Positions 11,493 through 23,500 of a DNA stretch of 64,000 bases are shown piece by piece. Made by a program: the position numbers and the translations under genes. The DNA is from Mesostigma viride. Taxonomy: Eukaryota > Streptophyta > Mesostigmatophyceae > Mesostigmatales > Mesostigmataceae. Below the pieces are notes generated by a model. The model saw nothing but the letters and a program-made list of their open reading frames with translations, did no database searches and was not told the origin of the DNA. Position 1 is the first letter of the stretch; each line of letters opens with the position of its first letter. The DNA lies in assembly GCA_009746045.1 (NCBI GenBank), contig RPFO01000648.1, positions 751,279 through 815,278 of the forward strand. The letters run 5' to 3'.

Positions 11493-14400
11493 GGCGCCAG
11501 CGGCTGCCCCTGCTCCTGCTCGGTTGCCGGCAGCTGGTGGTGCACCAGGTTGGTGTACTCCCCATTGCGCTGCATCAGCTCCGAGTGGACACCCACCTGG
11601 CAGGGCGACGCAGGGACGAGGTGCAAAGGAAGCACAGCGAGGGGGGGGGCAGTGGGGGTGGGGAAGCGGTGGTTAGGGTCTCACACAAGGAGCACACACA
11701 CACGGTGCACATCGTACGCGCACATGGCGAGCAGGAGGGGACACGACGCACAATGTTTCCAGCACGGGCACAATCTCTCGCACAATGGTTACAGTATGAG
11801 GGTCGTGGTTCAGCATTACTGGAGTACTACATGGCATCGACGGCAAGTACATGGGCAAGCGGGATGCGGACTGGAGGAATGTCAACGACTGCGACCTACA
11901 CAAGAACAGGGCACTAACTACAGGGCAATGCCCCATGATCCGGCCGCACTATGGCCACCCGACAAACAGCCAGCCCACCTCGGCGACGCGCCCCTCCTTG
12001 AGCACCACAATCTGGTCGGCCGCGCGCACGGTCGACAGCCTGCGATGTGTGCAGTTGTGGTTTGTGGGCGCGCGTGCGTGCGTGTGGGTGGGTGGGTGGG
12101 TGGGTGGGTGCGTGGTTGGTTGGTTGGTTGGTTGGTTGGTTGGTTGGTTGGTTGGTTGGTTGGTTGGTTGGTTGGTTGGTTGGTTGGTTGGTTGGTTGGT
12201 TGGTTGGTTGGTTGGTTGGTTGGTTGGTTGGTTGGTTGGTTGGTTGGTTGGTTGGTTGGTTGGTTGGTTGGTTGGTTGGTTGGTTGGTTGGTTGGTTGGT
12301 TGGTTGGGGAGAAATGGCAACAGGAAGCACAGAACGGCAGCGGTAAGCAGAGCAAGGGGTGGGCCACAGAAGGCCGAGCTCTGGTGATACATCGCTACAG
12401 ATTGTAGACGCAACCCTGTAGATATTAGATATGGAACGGGACGTGTAGGCCCAAGGTGGGACGCGGTGGACAGGATACAGGACCTGCCAGCCACTAGGAT
12501 GACCTCAGTGCAGGGTGTTGGCAGGTGGCAGATGCCAGCTCACCCGCACACAAGGACCCGCCCCGGACTTGTGGGTGGTGCCCACGCCTCTCTCAGGGTG
12601 GGTGACAAAAGGCTCCGCTTCCCACCCTGACCGATGAGGTCGATGTGACCATGTGACATCCCCCTTTCCTTCCCCCCCCCCCTCCCCCCATCATCAGTGC
12701 GCGAGAAGCCCCCACTCCCCACGTCTGTGCATCGATGACCCCCCTCCTCCAAAGTTGCAACCCCCACCTAACCGCCCGACTACTCACTCGCGAGCCGGGT
12801 TGTATCCCTTCTCATCGCGAGTGTGATACACCGTTCCATCCTCCTCACCCCCGTTCTCACCTCTGTCCGGTTAAGCCCCCCCATGCTCAATAACCTCGGT
12901 GTGCAACAACCTGACCTCCTCCATCACCCGTGCCGACCCCCCATCCTCACCGGTGCGCAATGACCAACACCGTGCGGCGGTGGCTCCCGTTCTCCATCGC
13001 CGTGCCCTCCTCTTCATTGTCCACGCCCCGTCCTTCACCGTTGCTCCCGCTCCCGCTACTGCTGTTGCTGCCGCTTCTGCTGCTGTTATGGCCACTGCTG
13101 CCGCCGCCGCCGGCGCCGTCACTCTTGCTCTGCCGCATGGCACGGTCCAGTGCGCTCATCACCAAGTGCTCGCTCTCCGCGTCGAGCGCGCTCGTGGCCT
13201 CGTCCAGGATAAGGATGGTAGGCTCGCGCAGCAGCGCGCGCGCGATGGCGATGCGCTGCCGCTGGCCGCCGCTGATGGTGCGGTCGCCGACCTGGTGGGG
13301 GACGGGGTCGGGTTTGGGGGTAGATAGCCACAGCTGTGAGCGCAAAGTGGGGGGTAGCTGTACCGTAAACTGCAATAAGAAATAAGTCGGATCAATATTG
13401 GCTCTCTTGCTGGAAAGTTTGCAAATCAGCGGAGGGCGGGGGCCGAGATTAATTAAGAGGTACCTTGAAATTAAATAAGAGGCATGCCTCTGTCGAGATA
13501 TATTTTTGGAGGCGGGTTTCTATTGGCTGTATTTGTAGTATTGTACGACAACATATCAAGGGTGACGGAAAGTACTGAAGTCGCGGTAGTGTCGCGGAGA
13601 CGTTTCTAGATGGCGAAATTAAATAAGAGGTATACCTCCAGCGATATCGGTGATTTGAATGGTAGTGCATTGGTGATACTGCACGACGGTATTGGACGGA
13701 GTTCCCCGTCTGGCAAGCGGATTTTGCATCTCACGTTCAGAAAAAGGCTCGGGTGCACGACGCGGCGCGGCGTTGTACAATGGCTCGCAGAAAAGGAACC
13801 CAGGCGACTGTTTGGCGCCGCGTCGGTCGTGACGTTGTTTGCTCCGTTGGATCTGCATCTACGGCATTCGCATTTTGTTTCGAAACCCGGTCGATGAGAT
13901 TTTACGGAGAAGTCGGGTATATAAGTGATCCTTTTTTGACACTGAAGTGAAAATGTAAAAGCCGGAGTGAATTAAACGGCCTGACATGTTGTCGTACAAT
14001 ACTACAGTTAACGCCAACAGAAACTCGCCTCCAAAAATATATCTTTATAGAGGCATGCATCTTATTTAGTTTCAAGGTACCTCTTAATCAATGTCGGGCC
14101 CCGCTAGTAAACCCTACGCCCTGAACCCTAAACCCTAAGCCCTCAACAGCCCTTTTGACCCTGCGTACCGCGACATCACAGCGCAGCACAATCCGTCGCC
14201 CAGCAAACCGTTGCCCAGCGCACTAAGGAACTCACCGTGGTGTTGTAGCGCTGCAAACAGCAGACTGCGTGATAAAAGGCACTCACTGGTGGCATCGCCC
14301 GGCAAGCAGCACACGAGACAACCACAGAGAAGGCACTCACCGTCGTGTTGTATCCCTGCGACAGCTGGACGATGAACTCATGCGCGTTGGCCAGGCGCGC

Positions 14401-17400
14401 GACCGCCTCGATGCGGGACCGCGAGGGGGGCCCGCCCGCATCCCAGGCATCACCCACGCCGAACGCGATGTTATCCGCGATCGACGCGTTGAACAGTTGC
14501 GGGTCCTGGGGTGGGTGCGGGTCAAGCATGTGGGGCAGGGGGTGGTGTTGGATGCATCCGGCAGGTGGTGGCGTGTGAGCATTGAACAGTTGGGCCCTCC
14601 CAGTTACAAACATGATGCAACAAGCAACACAAAGTGCCTTGAACAGTGGCAAACTTTGGAAGCATTTTTGTAGGTTATTTAGCAAAAGATATGATGATTG
14701 GATTAGGTACTGATTTTTGGAGCCAAACTATGTTTGTACAACCTTGTAATGTAAGACTACTTGAAGCTGAGTTTGCCACACCTATTAGCATTAAAATGGT
14801 ACCTTTAGTTTTTTCTTTTTTTGGTGCTTAATTGACCATTTGCTTCAAAATAATAAAAATGTTCAAACATTTATATTTTCACTTCTTTTTTTCAATCCTG
14901 CTGCTGACTTTTTACGATTTATTCTTTTTGGCTAAAAAGATGGTTATTTGGAACACAGTTGTGGGCCCTGGTCCTGCGCGGGATGCATGGGGCGAACTGC
15001 CAGAGCGTGAAGGGGCTGTAGAACGATGGCGGCCCTGCAGGGACACGAGACACAGAGCCATGCTGTTGATTGCTAACGTTGTCACTCGTCGCTGGGTGCC
15101 CACCTGCAGCAACCGCGCACTCACCCCATCACATCCTGATACGATCCATGTTGCCATCACAAATGCTGGGTGCCCACCTGCGTGACCACGCCGAGTCTTG
15201 AGCGGAACCAGCGCGCGTCCAGCTCCTGTAGGGGCTTGCCGTCCACCAAGATCTGGCACGCGGCACACCCGATGGAAAAGGGGTGTTTGTGTGTAGTGCA
15301 CGTGCCATGTCCAATAAAAGGTGGGGTTCAAGACAAGGCCAGGCCAGGTTGGGTTGGGGGTCATCAGCAATAGATGCATCAAAGTGGAGGCCGTGGGTGG
15401 TCTACCAGGGATATAATAATGGAGATGCTCAGCACTGTGTCCTTAACAGCACGCGGTGGTGACGCGATGCCTTCCCAACGAATGGAACACCCCGCTGCTC
15501 CGTAATCATAGCCGTCCAGTACCCAGGCAGCCAGGTGGCAAACTCCGGCAACCAGGCACCTGCCCCCCCACCTACTCTGCCTCACTGGCCAGTCACACGG
15601 GGGAACGCACATGCCCACAGCACGCGCGCCTGCCCCGCACCGACTCGTCTATGCTAGTGTTGAACACATATGCAGATGCCAGCAGCACGCGCACCTGCCC
15701 CGCCGTGGGCTCGTACAGCCGCATGAGGAGCGCCATGATGGTGCTCTTGCCGCTGCCGCTGTGGCCCACCTGGTGGAGCCGGAGGGGGGGGGGGGGAGAG
15801 GGGGGGGGGGGGGGCGGGAGAAGGGGGTCAAGCGGGTTTAGGCGAAGGTGGGAAGGAAGGAGGGATCAAGGGCCCAAGGGGGAGGGAGCATGGGCAGGAT
15901 GGCACCAAGGGACCCGTCCGGCAAGCATGTGTCGGAGACGAGTTATTGACTAGGTACATCATCTATTGCGGCCGGCCGGCGGTACCAACAGGGGTGGGAA
16001 ACAACCACTGAGAACACACGAAAAATAATGATAGTATGTGTTAGCCAGTGGTAGCGAATGACAGCTGGAGGCAACAGATGGCAGGAGCCCCATAACCAAA
16101 GACAACAAATGGCAGCAGATGGCCACAAGCTCATGCGATACCTGAGCCTGCCATTCATTCCCCCCTCCCCACACAGCAAGCAGATCCAACAGTCAAGCCA
16201 CAAGGTGCTGCATGTTGACATGCGCACGCAGTGGCCACCCACTACACCGCAAGGCGCCACCTGTCCACTTACGAATACGGCGACCACCCACTACACCGCC
16301 TTAAGGCGCCCCTTGTCCACTTACAAATGCGGCGACCGCCCACTACACCGCCTTAAGGCGCCCCTTGTCCACTTACAAATGCGGCGACCACCCGCTACAC
16401 TGCCTTAAGGCGCCACTTGTCCACTTACAAATGCGGCGACCACCCACTACACTGCCTTAAGGTGCCCCTTGTCCACTTACAAATGCGGTGACCTGGCCTG
16501 GCTCCAGTACCAGGCTCACGTCTTTCAGGACCATGATCTGATGGGGTGGCGGGCGGCAGGGGGCAATGGGCCAGGGGGGTGGGGTGGCATGCAGGGTTTG
16601 GGAGACAGAATAACAAGAGACCGATTAGCCGATTAGCAGGGTGGGAGACAGAATAACAAGAGACCGATTAGCCGATTAGCAGGGTGGGAGACAGAATAAC
16701 AAGAGACCGATTAGCCGATTAGCAGGGTGGGAGACAGAATAACAAGAGACCGATTAGCCGATTAGCAGGGTGGGAGACAGAATAACAAGAGACCGATTAG
16801 CCAATTAGCAGGGTGGGAGACAGACTAGCAAGAGACCGATTAGCCGATTAGCAGGGTGGGAGACAGATTAGCAAGAGACTGATTAGCCGATTAGAAGGGT
16901 GAGGCAGCGGGGGCCTAGGACATGAACCGGGGATGGAGGCCCCCAGGCATCTGACCTTCAGAATTCGGCAGCGCACACCATGCATATTATCCGTACACAG
17001 TGACGGTGTCCACAGGGCACAAGAGCGATGGCGAGGATGGTGAGTATGACTTTGATGCCGACAGCTCAAACATTACTACATCCCACTCAGTGGCTGCACA
17101 AAGAGTCACAACAGCAAGGATAGTATATACCAGAAAATGGCAACCATAACTGCGGCTGTTACAACCATGATGAATGCATGGATAGCAAACCCATGCACAC
17201 ATGCACCCCTATGCGCACTAGCCAACACACATGCGCATGTGCGCCTCCTTGCAAGCTAAGGCATGACTGGCAGAGGACAGTGGGGCCATACGGATGCCCA
17301 AGCAGCGGGCCATGGGTGTGAAGCCATGGGGCTGCCCTGAGTTAATACACGGGCCCCACGCTACATTGTGTATGACCATACGGCGGGGCGTGACGCATGA

Positions 17401-17523
17401 AAGAGTGTACAGAAACTCATGACCAACCCTCTGTTGCCACACATACGTCAGGGCGTGACGGGTAGAAGAAGGACACGTTCTGCAGCTCGATGCGCCCCCG
17501 CAGCGGGTGGATCTGGCAGCCGG
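11486..17523 (-). CDS. ABC transporter exons 11-18: nucleotide-binding domain
   Basis: Part of the 11486-41599 gene. Exon 11 gives the A-loop Tyr (SFFYPSRPD, about residue 518). Exon 13 gives Walker A (GHSGSGKST, 544-552). Exon 14 ends at the Q-loop Gln (GVVTQ, 592). Exon 16 carries the signature (ISGGQRQR, 653-660), Walker B (ILILDEA, 673-679), the D-loop (SALD) and the H-loop His (VIAHR, 760). All catalytic motifs are intact. A Ser/Gly/Asn-rich insert of about 50 residues (about 700-751) sits between the D-loop and H-loop, where canonical ABCB domains are compact. The C-terminus ends ...GQPLAPV with stop at 11486. Confidence 0.93.
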
Positions 17524-20500
17524 CTGCTGGCACAAGGGGGCGTGGCGTGTGGGCAAAGGGGATGCGCACGGATGTGTTTCAGCAACGTTGGGTTGTGGGG
17601 CGACGGTGTGAGGGCCAAGCGACATGAGTTAGGTGAGCGCATGTCACTGTATTGTGATGGGTGGAGGGAGGAATGCTACGCTTATGCCATGAAGTGTCAG
17701 AGCACCATATTGGTGTCCATGATATTAACTCATGTACACGTAGACTGCGCCACATGATGCTTCACAGATAAGCTTGCACGTATCCTGATGGAAGCAGGCA
17801 GGTTTGGCAGAATATGGGCCGGTGGGTAGGAAAGCCAAGAAAGCTGTATGAAATCAAAAGGTGCAGGGTCTGACAGGTCTATGAACTTAAAGTGCAGGGT
17901 CTGACTGTCCTAGAAGCCAGCTAGACGCTCCAAAGTTGTACAGGATAGGGTCAGTAGGCATGCGAGTGCCATATGTGCCCAGAGGGTGCGGCATACGCAT
18001 ATCTGCAGCAATCTAGGCTCGCTAAGAATGCCCATGAGTCAACACAAACAAGATGTACGTTTAATGTCCACACTGGTCGCTTGATTAGCTACCGAGTGCC
18101 CACCCCTACGTACCCTTGTGCTCCGCCACTCCTCCCTCCTTCCCCTCCCCCTGTTGCTGGGGTGTTCCCCCTGGTGCCCCCGCCAGCTGCCGCGCCCTGG
18201 GCGCGTCCAGCAGCTCGAACACGCGCTCGGTGGCCCCCAGCGCCTCCATCAGCTTGGCCCACTTGTCTGACATGGCCAGCGCCGAGCGCATGGCCATGTC
18301 CACGTACACCATGAAGCGCGCCAGCTGCTCCGTGGTGATGGCGCCGCGCAGGACCTGGATGCCGCCCAGGACCACGCTCGCGATCTGCCAGGTGGCATGC
18401 GCGCACGTTGATGGGTGATGGCGCGCATGCGATGATGGGTGGTGGCGTGCACGGGGGGAGTCAGTAGCGTGCTGGGGGGGGCATGCATCCGGTTGTGTTG
18501 AGTGAGTTCGATGGCGCAAGGGGAAGGGGGGGGGAGATTTGGCAAGTAGCAATAGCAGAAAGTTAGTGGGAAAGAGGTGGACAGAAAGAATGCAGCTTCC
18601 AGGAAGGCGGGGACGGTATGTCATGGGTGTAAAAAGAACACTGAAATGGCTTACAACAGGAAAGACTAGGCTTGTGCGAGGCAAATGAAAAGTAACGCGC
18701 CGGACCACACTTGCCATCGGGCAATGGCTGGCAGGTGGAAGGTGGGACAGGTGGCATCCACGGGGGTCGGTAGGCAGCGAGCCAGGCCCTGACGTCTCCG
18801 TCTACGGGCTTGCTTCAACGGGGGGTGAGTGTGATGTGTATGCTCATGCGGCCGTGTCAGCGCACGATTGAAGGCACTCAAGCGTTCCCTGCCTTCAAGC
18901 GTTCCCAACAGGAACAAGGTTTCAGGTCACTATGACGTCACTGTGAACCGCAAGCGCCCCGGTGCCCGTTAGCACTTGCGTTAGCACTAGCCACTCCTGT
19001 GGGACAAACGCCCAAATGGCGTTTGCAAGGCCTGCGTGCTGACCACAGCGCTGCGTGTGCCGTGTGCCACGTGTCAGATGCCGCGTGCGGTGCGTTGCCG
19101 GCGTGCACTTGAGCCTGCTGGCAGCTCCCCCCTGCCCCAGCTTTTACCACATCCCCCGGCCATGCTTATCGCCCCACCGTTTGCCACATCCCGCGGCCCA
19201 CGTTTGCCAGGTCGAGCAACGCCATGTTGGACAGGTTGAAGCCGGTGGGCACATCGGGTCATGATGGAGTAGTACTAGTTGCAGTGCTAGCGAGACGGTG
19301 GTCATCACCTTTGCCAGGTCGAGCAGCGCCATGTTGGACAGGTTGAAGCCTGTGGAGACGACGGCCATGCGCAGCTGCACGCCCACCACGCGCCGCATGC
19401 GCTGAAAGAACCTGGGCGAAGGGGTGGGATTCAAAGAGCCAGTGCAGGGAGGCGCAGTGGAAGCATTAAAAAGGCGCAATTGAGGCACGGTAGAGGCCAT
19501 GATTGAGGCACGGTAGAGGACATGATGGAGGCACGGTAGAGGCCGTGATGGAGGCACGGTAGAGGCCGTGATGGAGGCACGGTAGAGGCCATGATGGAGG
19601 CACGGTAGAGGCCGTGATGGAGGCACGGTAGAGGCCGTGATGGAGGCACGGTAGAGGCCATGATGGAGGCACGGTAGAGGCCGTGATGGAGGCACGGTAG
19701 AGGCCGTGATGGAGGCACGGTAGAGGCCGTGATGGAGGCACGGTAGAGGACATGATGGAGGCACGGTAGAGGCCGTGATGGAGGCACGGTAGAGGCCGTG
19801 ATGGAGGCACGGTAGAGGACATGATTGAGGCACGGTAGAGGACATGATGGAGGCACGGTAGAGGCCGTGATGGAGGCACGGTAGAGGCCATGATGGAGGC
19901 ACGGTAGAGGCCGTGATTGAGGCACGGTAGAGGCCGTGATTGAGGCACGGTAGAGGCCGTGATGAGGCACGGTAGAGGCCGTGATGGAGGCACGGTAGAG
20001 GCCGTGATGGAGGCACGGTAGAGGCCGTGATGGAGGCACGGTAGAGGACATGGTTGAGGCACGGTAGAGGCCGTGATGGAGGCACGGTAGAGGCCGTGAT
20101 GGAGGCACGGTAGAGGCCGTGATGGAGGCACGGTAGAGGACATGATGGAGGCACGGTAGAGGCCGTGATGGAGGCACGGTAGAGGCCGTGATGGAGGCAC
20201 GGTAGAGGCCGTGATGGAGGCACGGTAGAGGCCGTGATGGAGGCACGGTAGAGGCCGTGATGGAGGCACGGTAGAGGCCGTGATGGAGGCACGGTAGAGG
20301 CCGTGATGGAGGCACGGTAGAGGCCATGATGGAGGCACGGTAGAGGCCATGATGGAGGCACGGTAGAGGCCGTGATGGAGGCACGGTAGAGGCCGTGATG
20401 GAGGCACGGTAGAGGCCGTGATGGAGGCACGGTAGAGGCCGTGATGGAGGCACGGTAGAGGCATGATGGAGGCACGGTAGAGGCCGTGATGGAGGCACGG

Positions 20501-23500
20501 TAGAGGCCGTGATGGAGGCACGGTAGAGGCCATGATGGAGGCACGGTAGAGGCCGTGATGGAGGCACAGAGGCCGTGATGGAGGCACGGTAGAGGCCGTG
20601 ATGGAGGCACGGTAGAGGCCGTGATGGAGGCACGGTAGAGGCCGTGATGGAGGCACGGTAGAGGCCGTGATGGAGGCACGGTAGAGGCCGTGATGGAGGC
20701 ACGGTAGAGGCCGTGATGGAGGCACGGTAGAGGCCGTGATGGAGGCACGGTAGAGGCCGTGATGGAGGCACGGTAGAGGCCGTGATGGAGGCACGGTAGA
20801 GGCCGTGATGGAGGCACGGTAGAGGCCGTGATGGAGGCACGGTAGAGGCCGTGATGGAGGCACGGTAGAGGCCGTGATGGAGGCACGGTAGAGGCCGTGA
20901 TGGAGGCACGGTAGAGGCCGTGATGGAGGCACGGTAGAGGCATGATGGAGGCACGGTAGAGGCCGTGATGGAGGCACGGTAGAGGCATGATGGAGGCACG
21001 GTAGAGGCCGTGATGGAGGCACGGTAGAGGCCGTGATGGAGGCACGGTAGAGGCATGATGGAGGCACGGTAGAGGCCGTGATGGAGGCACGGTAGAGGCC
21101 GTGATGGAGGCACGGTAGAGGCCGTGATGGAGGCACGGTAGAGGCCGTGATGGAGGCACGGTAGAGGCCGTGATGGAGGCACGGTAGAGGCCGTGATGGA
21201 GGCACGGTAGAGGCCGTGATGGAGGCACGGTAGAGGCCGTGATGGAGGCACGGTAGAGGCCGTGATGGAGGCACGGTAGAGGCCGTGATGGAGGCACGGT
21301 AGAGGCCGTGATGGAGGCACGGTAGAGGCCGTGATGGAGGCACGGTAGAGGCCGTGATGGAGGCACGGTAGAGGCATGATGGAGGCACGGTAGAGGCCGT
21401 GATGGAGGCACGGTAGAGGCCGTGATGGAGGCACGGTAGAGGCCGTGATGGAGGCACGGTAGAGGCCGTGATGGAGGCACGGTAGAGGCCGTGATGGAGG
21501 CACGGTAGAGGCCATGATGGAGGCACGGTAGAGGCCGTGATGGAGGCACGGTAGAGGCCGTGATGGAGGCACGGTAGAGGCCGTGATGGAGGCACGGTAG
21601 AGGCCGTGATGGAGGCACGGTAGAGGCCGTGATGGAGGCACGGTAGAGGCCGTGATGGAGGCACGGTAGAGGCCGTGATGGAGGCACGGTAGAGGCCGTG
21701 ATGGAGGCACGGTAGAGGCCGTGATGGAGGCACGGTAGAGGCCGTGATGGAGGCACGGTAGAGGCCGTGATGGAGGCACGGTAGAGGCCGTGATGGAGGC
21801 ACGGTAGAGGCCGTGATGGAGGCACGGTAGAGGCCGTGATGGAGGCACGGTAGAGGCCGTGATGGAGGCACGGTAGAGGCCGTGATGGAGGCACGGTAGA
21901 GGCCGTGATGGAGGCACGGTAGAGGCCGTGATGGAGGCACGGTAGAGGCCGTGATGGAGGCACGGTAGAGGCATGATGGAGGCACGGTAGAGGCCGTGAT
22001 GGAGGCACGGTAGAGGCCGTGATGGAGGCACGGTAGAGGCCGTGATGGAGGCACGGTAGAGGCCGTGATGGAGGCACGGTAGAGGCCGTGATGGAGGCAC
22101 GGTAGAGGCCGTGATGGAGGCACGGTAGAGGCCGTGATGGAGGCACGGTAGAGGCCGTGATGGAGGCACGGTAGAGGCCGTGATGGAGGCACGGTAGAGG
22201 CCGTGATGGAGGCACGGTAGAGGCCGTGATGGAGGCACGGTAGAGGCCGTGATGGAGGCACGGTAGAGGCCGTGATGGAGGCACGGTAGAGGCCGTGATG
22301 GAGGCACGGTAGAGGCCGTGATGGAGGCACGGTAGAGGCCGTGATGGAGGCACGGTAGAGGCCGTGATGGAGGCACGGTAGAGGCCGTGATGGAGGCACG
22401 GTAGAGGCCGTGATGGAGGCACGGTAGAGGCCGTGATGGAGGCACGGTAGAGGCCGTGATGGAGGCACGGTAGAGGCCGTGATGGAGGCACGGTAGAGGC
22501 CGTGATGGAGGCACGGTAGAGGCCGTGATGGAGGCACGGTAGAGGCCGTGATGGAGGCACGGTAGAGGCCGTGATGGAGGCACGGTAGAGGCCGTGATGG
22601 AGGCACGGTAGAGGCCGTGATGGAGGCACGGTAGAGGCCGTGATGGAGGCACGGTAGAGGCCGTGATGGAGGCACGGTAGAGGCCGTGATGGAGGCACGG
22701 TAGAGGCCGTGATGGAGGCACGGTAGAGGCCGTGATGGAGGCACGGTAGAGGCCGTGATGGAGGCACGGTAGAGGCCGTGATGGAGGCACGGTAGAGGCC
22801 GTGATGGAGGCACGGTAGAGGCCGTGATGGAGGCACGGTAGAGGCCGTGATGGAGGCACGGTAGAGGCCGTGATGGAGGCACGGTAGAGGCCGTGATGGA
22901 GGCACGGTAGAGGCCGTGATGGAGGCACGGTAGAGGCCGTGATGGAGGCACGGTAGAGGCCGTGATGGAGGCACGGTAGAGGCCGTGATGGAGGCACGGT
23001 AGAGGCCGTGATGGAGGCACGGTAGAGGCCGTGATGGAGGCACGGTAGAGGCCGTGATGGAGGCACGGTAGAGGCCGTGATGGAGGCACGGTAGAGGCCG
23101 TGATGGAGGCACGGTAGAGGCCGTGATGGAGGCACGGTAGAGGCCGTGATGGAGGCACGGTAGAGGCCGTGATGGAGGCACGGTAGAGGCCGTGATGGAG
23201 GCACGGTAGAGGCCGTGATGGAGGCACGGTAGAGGCCGTGATGGAGGCACGGTAGAGGCCGTGATGGAGGCACGGTAGAGGCCGTGATGGAGGCACGGTA
23301 GAGGCCGTGATGGAGGCACGGTAGAGGCCGTGATGGAGGCACGGTAGAGGCCGTGATGGAGGCACGGTAGAGGCCGTGATGGAGGCACGGTAGAGGCCGT
23401 GATGGAGGCACGGTAGAGGCCGTGATGGAGGCACGGTAGAGGCCGTGATGGAGGCACGGTAGAGGCCGTGATGGAGGCACGGTAGAGGCCGTGATGGAGG

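Noticed and set aside
11850-12500. Long VGWLVGWL / TNQPTNQP ORFs
   Set aside because: Translations of the (GGTT)n microsatellite in every frame.
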